Below are positions 24,781 to 35,518 of a stretch of DNA of 64,000 nt, piece by piece. Source of the DNA: Hysterangium stoloniferum. Taxonomy: Eukaryota; Basidiomycota; Agaricomycetes; Hysterangiales; Hysterangiaceae. The stretch covers positions 158,887 to 222,886 of the forward strand of contig WHVD01000136.1 of assembly GCA_015178975.1 (NCBI GenBank), written 5' to 3'. The first letter of the stretch is position 1. Every line of letters begins with the position of its first letter. A program made the position numbers and the translations under genes. Under the pieces are notes generated by a model, which saw only the letters and a program-made list of their open reading frames with translations, did no database searches and was not told the origin of the DNA.

Positions 24781-26890
24781 TGAGATCATTCTGGAACAAC
24801 AATATCACAAAAAGGGGAAGTATAGGGGGTATAAGAGAAGGCACATATGGATCATCACCTACAGCCAGCAAGAGTGCACAAACGACTGTGTCACCAGTCT
24901 TGCTGATGAAACAGTCGAGAGCTGGGTGCAATGTGTGAGCATGTAGCTGCATAGGTGCAGGTGTATGGATGTGCAGTGTGTGGATGTGGGTGTGCAGTGT
25001 GTGGATGTGGGTGTGCAGTGTGTGGATGTGGGTGTGCAGTGTGTGGATGTGGGTGTGCAGTGTGTGGATGTGGGTGTGGCAGCATGCAAATGACCATGTC
25101 ACCAGTCTCACCAATGAAACGGTTGAGAGCTGGGTGCAGTGCGTGAGCATGTAGCTGCACAGGTGTGCAAGCATGAAAACACACTGTGCAGGCACGCAGG
25201 TGTGCAAACATGCTATGATAATGCACAAATGCACTGCATGGGTGCGTGAGTGCACTGCATGGGTACGCAAGTGCACAACTGCACTGCACAAGTGTGCAAC
25301 TGCGATACACAAGTGCACAATCACACTGCACCAGTGTGCAAGTGCAGTGTGTGGGCGCAGTTTGAAGGTGTGTGGGCACAGCTTGAAGATGCAGGTGTGC
25401 CAAGTGTGGCATGGGTGTGGTTTGAGGGTGCACTGTGCAGTGGTTTGAGTATGCTGTGCAGCAGTTTGAGGGTACACTGTGCAGGTGCACAAGTCAGTGT
25501 GTATGGACAGTGTTGCCAAGCAAGGTGATTCCAGAGAAGGGAACGTACCTTACCCAGTCCTTCCAAACAACAATGGTGTGAGGTTGACAGTGGAGCATGA
25601 AACAGAGTTCCAAAACCTGTGGATGCACGTGGGCGTAAGGCTGTGTCACCCCATAATGAAGTCTTCACACCATCTCGACTTTCTACATCACCTACTCTTA
25701 GCCTCCCCCATGGTTGGAGCTTCGCACTAAAAAAGTCAGAGCTTTGCCTCTCTTGACCTTCACAACTTTCAGGTTCAGTGTGTGACACCTTTCAATAAGG
25801 CATGGCTAACGATTTAGGTTCAGTGTGTGATGCCTTGCAACAGGGTGTCCACAAGTTCAGGTTTGGGTTCAGCATGCAATACTTTTCAATGAGGTGTGGC
25901 TAATAGTTCAGTTGGTTCAGGTTTGGCATGTGACACTTTTCAATGAGCCACAGCAATGCACTTGTCGCTCACAGTCAAACTTGTGAGGTATGCCAATGCG
26001 CTTGTCGCTCAGGGTCAAACTTATGAGGCACACCAACACACTTGTCGCTCATGGTCATACTTGTGAGGCATGCCAACACACTTGTCACTTGCAGTCATAC
26101 TCATGAGGTACACCAATGCACTTGTTGCTCGTGGTCAAACTCGTGAGGCACACCAATGTGCTCATTGCTCATGGTCATACCTGCGAGGCACGCCAACACG
26201 CTTGTCGCTCATGGTTGAATTCACGAGCATCCTTCTCATATGCGTTGATGTGCCAGTAGCCCTCTGGTCACACAACACTGTGTCCCGACAACATTTTGCC
26301 AACACACATGGACCCTTTCCCCCCCACCCACTCTGCTTTACTTTTGTCAGTGGTTGACTAACTGCAAAAGGTCTGATAACTCACAGGGAAACACCTAGAC
26401 TGGATACGTCTGGAGGGACTGAGGAAAGTGTACACACCCAACCCTGGTGCCATATTTGGGTTCACTATCACAAATTGCACTGAACTCAGTCGATTTTGTG
26501 ATTTTTTCTTTTTCCTCTGGACCCACCCACCTACTCACAGCATTTCTGGACACACTCTAGAACCACCACGGGCTAGACCTTTCAGGAACACAGACCACAA
26601 CCTAACTGTGCATGACAATGGTTAATTTGTGAGATTGTTGTGGAACCACAATATCACAAATGGGGGGCAGTATAGGGGGTATAGGGTATACATCCTGGCC
26701 AGGAAGGCTCACAGCATCATGTATGCTGCTAGGTCCCATAGACTAGCAGCATGGGAAGATCCTAATCCTGAGTCTTACACTACCTGGCCACAGCAAAGCA
26801 TCATGAACCTCCTCTGGCACTCATTTAAGGAGGAGGAGATTCCGATGGACTCTAATGATAGCTTACCTTCCTAACCCCAAGATGCACTGC
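24778..26890. repeat. Repeat-rich section interrupting G2 gag
   Basis: Contains several tandem or dispersed repeats. A 55-bp direct repeat (24778-24832 and 26628-26685, sharing ACAATATCACAAA) brackets the section. A duplication of about 80-90 bp is seen at 24870-24953 and 25085-25160. 24955-25080 is a 21-bp minisatellite, GTGTGCAGTGTGTGGATGTGG, about 5-6 copies. 25955-26227 is a 40-bp minisatellite of nearly 7 copies. Long minus-strand ORFs across 24.8-25.5 kb (His/Thr/Cys-rich) are products of the repeats, not genes. Confidence 0.7.
25955..26227. repeat. 40-bp minisatellite, about 6.8 copies
   Basis: Six full 40-bp units plus a partial one, each containing CTTGTCGCTC-like and GTGAGGCA-like blocks, with clear unit-to-unit variation mainly at CpG/TpG positions. 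No spacer structure. Confidence 0.8.
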
Positions 26891-26902
26891 CCAATGAGTT
26901 AC

Positions 26903-29076
26903 TGTTATGTATTTTTAGGTTTTTTCCATTTTTTAAAACCAATTCCCCTAACAAATTGCGAAAAAGAGAATTTAAATGTAATTATATTGCAACGATAAAA
27001 TTGTACAATATTTGCTTGATCTATCTTGAATTTATACAATTTATTTTGTATTTTTATCTTATAAATTAAGCAAGTTATTGAATTTCTAACTTTTATTCTT
27101 TTTTGATTAATATGTCGGCAACTCAGTGCTTATTCACAATGCATGAGTGATCACGTGATATTCACATGACATTTCAAACTCCGATGCCGACAAAACACGA
27201 TGTGAAATAATCACACATATTCAAGGCAATATATATATTTATATTATTATAATAAATATTATTATATTTATAGTTAACTAAAAATAAATATAATAATTAT
27301 ATAATAATATCAAACCAGCCACCTGGTGTTTATTACACGGCGTGCGGGAAAATTGTCACAACGAGTGACAGCCATCACAACAGGTGACAGTTGTCACAAA
27401 GGCACGCGATGGTCACAAGGGTGCACAATGGTCACAAGGGTGTGTGACAGTCACAAGGGCACATGATGGTCACAAAGGCGCGCGATGGTCACAAAGGCAC
27501 GCAATGGTCACAAAGGCATGTGATGGTCACAAAGGCATGTGACGGTCACAAAGGCATGCGACGGTCACAAAGGCATGCGACGGTCACAAAGGCATGCGAC
27601 GGTCACAAAGGCATGCGACGGTCACAAAGGCATGCGACGGTCACAAAGGCATGCAATGGTCACAAAGGCATGTGATGGTCACAAGACATGAAGGGTATCA
27701 TGCGCACACACAGGCACGAGAGCATTATGTCATCATATATGCTATTACAGCAAAAACCGGAAATTCCCTGGAATATTCCAGTGGCTTCCAATGGAATAGT
27801 AGATAGTAGGTACTAATAATAGATAGAATATTGTAGAATATTCTATAAGATTCCAGAAAGTTCTATTATGCCAAGAATATTCTATGAAGTAGTTAGGACC
27901 TTCCACAATGCTCTAGAAAATTCTAGAAAATTCTAAATGACATCATTCCTTCCAGAATGACATTATTCAATCTTCTAGAATCTTCTAAATATCTCAGACC
28001 AAAATGTATATAAGGAGCTCAGCTCCAGCCTTGAATAATATATCATCTTTACTACATTTTATCAGCCACATCAGTGTGCCACTGCAGCAAGCAGTTATTC
28101 CACCCCTAGTTGGGCTGTTGGATAAATATATACAAACACTTAGTCACCTCTAGTTGAGCTGCTGACCTAAGTTATCTCAGGATTTCTTTGTCACCTCTTG
28201 TTGAGCTTCTGACAATAATCCTACCAATCAGGATTCTCAGTCACCTCTTGTTGAGTAATTTGACTACAATCCTACAATCAGGATTCCCTGCCACCTCTTG
28301 TTGAGCTTCTGGTATTAATCCTTTATACTATAGTCACCTCTTAATTGAGTATTGATTATTAGTTTTCTTTACATTGTTATTTGTAGTTTAAGACTTCAGT
28401 CACCTCTTGTTGAGTAATTTGACTGATTATCACATTGCAAATAATCCTTGTTACATTTCTTGTTATTTGTACTCTAAGACTTCAGTCACTTCTAGTTGAG
28501 TAATTTGACTGTTTATTACATTACAAATAATCCCTGTTCCTTTGTTCATTTATTGTGAATCAGTAAAGCATATTCACATAAACAAATACTGAGAATATCC
28601 TTGCAAGATCCTAAGACTACATTAAGATCCTTATTAGTATCACAGTAGACCCTGTAGGTTAGTGTAAATAAAGCATATATTAGCCAAATAGTGTTTTATT
28701 CTATATCTAATCTTTTGACTTGTTTATAAATATTTTTACTGTTTGATAAATAGTATAAAATATATATAAACTAGCTAGAATCGAAGTTGAATCTAGATTC
28801 TGAATCAGTGAATCGTTATTCATATTTTAGTAATTGTTTTCACAGAAAAAGAACAAGCTTGCACAAGCAGCTCTCAAAACCTTCTTTGTGAAGTAGGGTG
28901 CATATATTCAAGTAAACTCTTGACTTCAGGGGTTCTAAGTCTATTTAGGCTGCCACTGATTAATATAAAATACTTAAATTATTTTACCTTGCAGTGAATT
29001 GAGTATTTGCACATTTTGATAGAGCATTGGACTCCTTTTTCGGAAAATAGTATTAAAATAAGGCTAATACATCACA
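26903..29076 (+). mobile_element. Giant LTR-like repeat, copy 1
   Basis: About 2.17 kb, TGTTATGTATTTTTAGG...CTAATACATCACA, near-identical over most of its length to 35519-38300. No ORF with domain content. It holds a 19-bp minisatellite (27340-27690), a TATA-like TATATAAGGAGCTCAG near 28007, and a series of CACCTCTTGTTGAG units (28070-28510). The second copy has a 5-bp target duplication, so this is best explained as a solo giant LTR or a non-autonomous LTR unit. No duplication is visible here (GTTAC left, TTTAT right). Confidence 0.7.
27340..27690. repeat. 19-bp minisatellite
   Basis: Roughly 17-18 copies of CACAAAGGCATGCGACGGT and variants. The equivalent place in copy 2 (about 35985-36120) has only about six units, so array length differs between copies of the same repeat. 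Confidence 0.85.
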
Positions 29077-29201
29077 TTTATATGACAGCCTGTCTGCCTA
29101 CAGGACATCTACTATGAGGAATACCTTGCATCCTGGAAGGAGACAATGTGGCAGTGTCTAGAAGGCTATTGAGTAGTCCATTGCTGTTCGAGGACTGGAG
29201 G

Positions 29202-29838
29202 TGTGAGAGGTGCGGTGAAATATACTCCTGAAATATAGTCTGGATGAGCTCATACTATATTTCCATTATTATTTCTACTTTCTCTCTATTTTATTATATG
29301 CATATAATTAGTTCAACAACCTATGCATTTGGTACATCGACTCTTGTGGGCACATATGCGCCAGACTTATGTATTCTAGCACTGGTAGTTAGAACTCGGG
29401 CACTTTTTGCCCCGCAACCACAACTTACCCAGACACCCAGTTAGTGTCCTGTAAGTTGTGATTGGGGTATCGTCTCGACCATCATGGACAGGCTTTAACT
29501 ATCTGCGCAATCAGAGTTTTGAACTATATTAGTCGAAACTCAAACATTATCTCAATCTGTGTGGACTACATCCATGCTACTCTGTTATTTGACTCTCTTG
29601 TTATTCTCTTCAACACTCGAGTAGTCATTCAGAATCGTACTTTACAGTCAATTCTCCTTTATTCATTTTAGCTCTCTATTCTACTTTAGATAACTAATTC
29701 ACTCAACTGTATTGAACTAAACAGTCAATACGTGTTCGGTCTGTATTAGACTTAGATAGTCAATACATCATCGTGTCGTACCTAAACGGTCAATATTCTT
29801 TGTATATAGAATGGTTAGAACTTCCACCATTCTTCACA
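29202..29838 (+). repeat. 5' LTR of a G2 element
   Basis: 637 bp, TGTGAGAGGTGCGG...ATTCTTCACA, collinear with the solo LTR at 13932-14566. It is immediately followed by the primer-binding site. Confidence 0.9.
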
Positions 29839-32265
29839 GTGGTGATCTGGGCCAGACTGCTCTTTCCCTACAAAGAAAACATTACTCTACGACTATTAAT
29901 TTTTAAGCACACAAATAACCACTGGCAAGAACCAAACACTGAGATCTTCAACAACCCCAAGTAGTTCAACACCTCATCAAAGACCTGCTAGTCTGGAACC
30001 ACCCCGTAATGTCACCATGAGGAAGTCTTCGTTGACTTTTCAAAGACCAGCCCCTCCTGGGAATTCCCCTGGAGCAGCAGCTGGACTGTCAACAGATACT
30101 CTCCCTGATCCACCTGAGGAATGTCCATCAACTGGACAGTTGAGCACCCCTGGAGCTAATGTCAAGCCTACCCATGCACCCAAGCCTGTTCTCGCATTCC
30201 CACCAAGGCAGGTCATCCTCAAGCAGTTCCTTGGGGGTCATATGGTTTATGCTGAGCCTATCGATGTGAAGTGGGACACATACTATGCCGATTGAATCTC
30301 TGCTAATCAGCTTACTCCTTTTGTGGAGGAGTATGAAATGGATTACCCTTCTTTACCGGTGACTGTAGCAGTCTGGTTAGGTCATTATCAGGGTTTCTTA
30401 TTGGTGTGGGACTTATTCACATGACCAGGAACCCTTGAGGATCTGACCCGCTCAATTCCCGAATGGTTGAGTGATGTTACATCCATTATGGAAGGGGGAA
30501 GAATGATTTTTAGGTGGGAAGTGTTCTCTTTATTCCTCAAAGCACTTCATGCACATGATGACACACTGCAAATTCTTCACATCCTACTCAGTGGGGATCA
30601 TGTCATGCCCGAGGTTGACTACCAGTATATGTACATCTGAATGTTGGAGGAATCTCTTAATGGAGTCACATGAAATGTATCGTTCGCGTACTTTACTCTA
30701 AGGGGCCGGTTGAAGCGAAATCAGAGGAGGCTCAATAAAATGGTTTTGGAGGTGCTTTACCCTTATAATAATTCGATTCAAGTGCCTGATTCACCCATCT
30801 CCACGACTAATTCGTTCGTTCGCAACCTAAATGGGTCTCCTGATACTCGTTTCCTCCATTCGCTCAATTGTCCTGTCCTTTTGCAAGACTTCCCGTTGGA
30901 TATGAGGATGCAAGTTATAGATCGCTTTCAGGAAAAGGGGATTGAAGCCTGTGCTCCCTTCCATCAGCCTCAGCCACATCAGCCTTTGAATATGATCGAA
31001 ATTGAGAGAGGAATCGTGACAGAACCCAGCCCTACACCCCACCAGGGGATTCATCGCTCTCGCGTCATGTTCATAAGAATTTTGGATAATCCTAACTTCA
31101 GTGATGAACAACCCACGATTAGGAATCGATCAGTTGCCAACAGGGGTTGACTGTCCTTCTCTACCACATTCACCGAGGGTATAGCTGGTCAGGTCGCTGG
31201 TCGAGGATTGCTGAATCCAGACAATCCATTCCCTGCTGATCTCCTTGAATCCTTTTCTGCCACCAGGAGGACCCCCTAGCAGTTCATCTGGGAGTTCTAA
31301 TAATTCAGACTATGGAGGGAATTTGGGATGTGGGGGACATCACAGTGGAGTACCTAACTCCCCCTTTCGAACTCTGACGCAGCCTTGAGCCAGTGCATTT
31401 ATCAATGACTTACCTAAGGATAAAAAGATTGCTCTTAACACCAATGACATCAAGATAAAATGGTCTGACCTTCCTGAATACGATGGAACTCAATCCAAGG
31501 CTTTGGACTATATCATGAATATCATGAGTCTCTTGGAGATATCAGACTCCATGAGCATGTTGTTAGGAGTCACTCTGCCAAGATGACTCACTGGCAATGC
31601 CAAGGTCTGGTGGAGCACCCTGGACCATGAACATTGCACTGAATTCAGTCGATCTCACGGATTATTCCTTTGGGGCATTGTAGAGAGATTACTTGGAACT
31701 CATTGGCATGAATTGTTAGCCTTAGAATGGGAAGCCATGAAATTTTGACAAGATGGCCATGATCGTGAGACACCCGTTCACTACATTCAATGGAGAATTA
31801 AACTTTATCGATTCTTGTATGGGTTCTACCAAAATCGAACGGACAAAATGTGCAGACTCATCCTAATGCTGCCCATGGAATGGCTTTACCTTCTACAAGG
31901 ACAACCCATAAATGACATCATGAGCTTGCAGAATTATGCTAACAATATACAAGAGGCTCTGATTAATGCTTGGGTCCAAACACATTGAGAGCATTATTGG
32001 TTTCAGAAGCCCAGAGTCATGATTGCTGAACAGGAAGAGTCAGATCCCTGGCATGAGGAAGAACACTCTAGAGGAATCGACCCCACTAATCGTGGTTATG
32101 TCCTTCTCAGCAAAACTGAAGATAAAACCAGTCCTTATAACATGAAACAGGGTAAGAAACATGGCAAGTTCTTTTTCGAATGAAGCAACAAGAAAAGTGT
32201 CGCTAAACCTCTGAAGGAGTGCTGGATTTGCGGGAGTTTGGAGCATTTTAAGATCGACTGCCCTC
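29839..32265 (+). pseudogene. gag: G2 gag remnant 2 with CCHC zinc knuckle
   Basis: Capsid/nucleocapsid gene of G2, decayed. Open pieces: 30017-30295 (Pro-rich N-terminus to YAEPIDVKWDTYYAD), 30710-31150 (LNKMVLEVLYPYNN...), then about 31400-32265 with stops. The latter contains a capsid-like segment (GNAKVWWSTLDHEHCTEFS...FLWGIVERLL) and a nucleocapsid knuckle CWICGSLEHFKIDC, matching C-X2-C-X4-H-X4-C (about 32220-32260). Several in-frame TGA codons sit where CGA is plausible. It ends abruptly at 32265, where integrase sequence of the other family begins. Confidence 0.82.
29840..29855 (+). promoter_or_regulatory. Primer-binding site of G2 (tRNA type)
   Basis: TGGTGATCTGGGCCAG begins one base after the LTR end. 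The related element has TGGTGATCCAAGCC at 23167. A TGG start matches the complement of a tRNA 3' CCA, so tRNA priming is expected. The specific tRNA is not identified. Confidence 0.6.
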
Positions 32266-32321
32266 ACATGGGTGTTTCCCCATTCTTTGCAAATAAAGGA
32301 TATAATCCAAATATTACAGTA

Positions 32322-33866
32322 CAGTAGGCAACAAAACCATTTGGATGTTTCTTTGTTTTGAAAAGGCCCTTTAGCATTAGCCCAAAATAAATTATGATAG
32401 ATGCTCTAATATCACAAAATGTTGATTACATAACCATGATGTCATATGTCCATTTATGGCAATGTAATAATAGGATTAATGAAGCTTGTACATCCGAACA
32501 GTTTTGTTGCCTGCATTTTATAAACCCTATATACTAAACTAGTACTTGGTATAGCCTCCCTTGGCCTTAATTCCAGCTTCAACTCTTCTAGGCATACCTT
32601 TTATCAAGTTCTGACACACCTCCTTTGGTATCTTTTCCCATTCTACTTGACAGTGATCCCAAAGTTCCTCCACTCCATTAGGTAGTGTGTTGTAGTCAGT
32701 TAGCCTCCTTTTCAAGGGTTTAGATCTGGAGACTGTGGTGGCCATTTCATAACAGTATAGCCATGGTCATCAAACCACTTTTGAGCATTTTTCTGGTATG
32801 CTTTGGCGCATTATGCTGCTGGAAGATGGTATCAGATGGAGTTTCTTTGTAAAACTCAAGGGATTGCTGAAGTTCATCCTCCAAGATGGAGCAGTAAAGC
32901 TGTGAATCCATCTTCCCTTAAATCCTGGTGGCATATCCAATGCCTTCCCAATGCATGCAATCCCACATCATCACACTACCACCACCAAACTTCAATGTTC
33001 CCTCCACCTCACAGGAGGGAGAGGGTAGAGAGACATCAGGAGTACACTCTGGAGGTCTGGAAGAGAGTTGTATTCTCTGATGAGACCAAAATCAATTGTC
33101 TTGGGTCAGATGGAAGGAAGTGGTTGTAGAAAAAGGTGGGGGAGGGGTTGACTAATAGGCAGGTGGAGGGAACATTGAAGTTTGGTGGTGGTAGTGTGAT
33201 GATGTGGGATTGCATGCATTGGGAAGGCATTGGATATGCCACTAGGATTGAAGGGAAGATGGATTCACAGCTTTACTGCTCCATCTTGGAGGATGAACTT
33301 CAGCAATCCCTTGAGTTTTACAAAGAAACTCCATCTGATACCATCTTCCAGCAGCATAATGGGCCAAAGCATACCAGAAAACTGCTCAAAAGTGGTTTGA
33401 TGACCATGGCTATACTGTTATGAAATGGCCACCACAGTCTCCAGATCTAAACCCTTGAAAAGGAGGCTAACTGACTACAACACTACCTAATGGAGTGGAG
33501 GAACTTTGGGAGCACTGTCAAGTGGAATGGGAAAAGATACCAAAGGAGGTGTGTCAGAACTTGATAAAAGGTATGCCTAGAAGAGTTGAAGCTGGAATTA
33601 AGGCCAAGGGAGGCTATACCAAGTACTAGTTTAGTATATAGGGTTTATAAAATGCAGGCAACAAAACTGTTCGGATGTACAAGCTTCATTAATCCTATTA
33701 TTACATTGCCATAAATGGACATATGACATCATGGTTAGGTAATCAACATTTTGTGATATTAGAGCATCTATCATAATTTATTCAGAATTTTTAGAATTTA
33801 TTTTGGGCTAATGCTAAAGGGTCTTTTCAAAACAAAGAAACATCCAAATGGTTTTGTTGCCTACTG
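32322..33866. mobile_element. Tc1/mariner foldback element with 690-bp inverted arms
   Basis: 1545 bp flanked by TA (32320-32321 and 33867-33868). Ends CAGTAGGCAACAAAACC and its inverse. Left arm 32322-33009 is the near-perfect reverse complement of right arm 33171-33866, leaving a loop of about 161 bp. The arms contain the 3' half of a Tc1 transposase, including the same internal deletion around the third catalytic residue, so the arm was duplicated after that deletion. The element cannot encode an intact transposase. Confidence 0.92.
33010..33632 (+). pseudogene. Tc1 transposase, C-terminal half (inactive)
   Basis: Reads EVWKRVVFSDETKIN (first catalytic Asp in SDET), a TAG at about 33127, then GGGSVMMWDCMHW, IFQQHNGPKHT (His where the second catalytic Asp is expected), and a tail EELWEHCQVEWEKIPKEV ending GGYTKY-TAG at about 33630. 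The SPDLNP motif runs into a TGA, and the third catalytic acidic residue is deleted. The inverted partial copy occupies 32520-33009. Confidence 0.82.
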
Positions 33867-34478
33867 TACATCCAGAATGAAATCTCACCTCTGTCTGCAC
33901 TCAAGAGTTCACCATGGACCTCCACAAGCTCCATGAGGAACTCTGGACTGCAATAATGTCTGCCCAAGAGCAATACCAACATTCAGCTGACAAACACTGG
34001 ATTCCACCACCCAACTTCAAAATTGGCGATTGTGTTTTTGTCAAAGCTCAATTCTTCCAGACTACCCATCCATCAAAAAAGCTTGCTGAAAAATATTCAA
34101 GTCCATTTGAAATAATCACACAAGTAGGTTCAGTCTCTTGGACCCTACGGCTTCCAGATAGCATGCACGCGGTACACCTGGTATTTCATGTTTCTATGTT
34201 AGAACCTTGTACTGCTAACACTATCCTGGATTGCGTGCAATCTCCACCCCCTCTGGTCATTATTGATGGAGAACCTGAGTTTGAAATCTCACAAATTTTA
34301 GATTCAAAAATTGACAAGTGTCGACACACTTGTAAACTGCTTTACTTGGTCAAGTGGGTGGGTTACCAATGAAGAAACCTCATGGATTTTGGCCACAGAA
34401 CTCCATAATGCTACAGAAATTGTTACTGACTTTCATACAGCTTACCCACTCAAACCTGGACCACTATATTCTCTTTGA
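33867..34478 (+). pseudogene. pol: G1-c pol remnant: integrase C-terminus and chromodomain
   Basis: Continuation of the integrase interrupted by the Tc1 element. Reading from 33914 gives the LHEELWTAIMSAQEQYQHS linker, the GPFEIITQ-type SH3-like region (here SSPFEIITQ), FHVSMLEPC, and a chromodomain (LYLVKWVGYQ) that is then frameshifted; a second frame continues to about 34478. Compared with 62700-63280 almost every CpG in this copy is TpG or CpA. Non-functional. Confidence 0.88.
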
Positions 34479-34689
34479 CTGCACTTCACAGACCCCATGC
34501 TATGCTTGGACTCATTCTCATTATTCCCTATCGCCCTATGTCTGTCTTTGCTTTTACAGGTTCTGACATGTCTTTCAAGTCCTTAAGCAGAGTTTCTGCA
34601 GACTTTGATTTTTATGTTTTTTTCACACTTTACTTTTATTTTCAAATTATTAAACTTTTATTATATTCTTCAATCTACATTTATGGGGC

Positions 34690-35020
34690 TATGCTTCTGC
34701 CCAACTTCAGTCATCTCCTGAGAGAGCTCCACTACCTCTGCAGGCACCCCATCCTCATCCAAACTGGCATCCTTGGAACTCCGATCTGCAGCTCCTCATA
34801 AACATAGCTGCCAAACTCCACCAGGAACTTCCAAAACTCTGAGTGGAGCCAGCAGAGTTTGTACACCACCACTACCTGCACCTTGTTGCTCTTCCTAAGC
34901 AACTCATTTTGGGCCTCTATGCCCTTGGCAATCTGCCCCGAAACTTCATCCAGTCCCAAAATCCCATCTGACCCACTTATATCCTGCACCATGGACCCCA
35001 TGGGCTGCTCTGTTATAGTC
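34690..35020 (-). pseudogene. G1-c antisense accessory gene remnant
   Basis: Minus-strand reading shows GIEAQNELLRKSNKVQVVVV, the segment that in G1-d and G1-e follows the Zn2Cys6 cluster (GIEAQNELLWKSNKV, GIEAQNELLRKSNKV). The cluster, coiled coil and promoter are deleted: at about 35018 the sequence passes directly into LTR. Confidence 0.85.
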
Positions 35021-35518
35021 AAATGACCTGTCACAATTCAGACTCTGCTCCATTCCATTCCATTCCTAACACCAAGTTTGGTGTTTACTTATCTCATTTT
35101 ATATTTGCTAGTTTCATTTTCATTATTACTGGCTTTGGTATGTTATTCATTCCACAGTCTATATAGTCTGGCAGATATTGTACATACAATCCAGTCAGAA
35201 AATCAGCTTAGATTCTCCCCAGTAATCTAATACATTTTCTGCTCTAAACTCCTCTTTGAATTACACCACTCTCACTAGTCAGAGCCCATGGGCTCCAACA
35301 CATCTATCTCTCAACCTCTGACTTATTTATCTCAACTCCCTGACCTCTCGACCCATGACCTCTTGACCCATGACCCCTCAACCCACGAACTCTGCCTGGA
35401 CTCCCTGGGATTCCTGTCTGCCCATTTGAAATCAGACAACATGATCTCATGAGGGTGCAGCCTATGTATAAGCTGAAGCCAAGTCCTACCAGATTTGCCG
35501 TGGGTTTCTCCAGAAACC

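Noticed and set aside
24773..25519. Long minus-strand ORFs (199-248 aa) rich in His, Thr and Cys
   Set aside because: They follow the 21-bp minisatellite and GTGCA-type repeats; several frames are open at once and no domain is seen.
27340..27690. CRISPR-like array
   Set aside because: 19-bp units are directly tandem with no unique spacers, and the sequence is eukaryotic.
27463..27806. Gly/His/Lys repeat ORFs
   Set aside because: Translation of the 19-bp minisatellite inside the giant LTR-like repeat.
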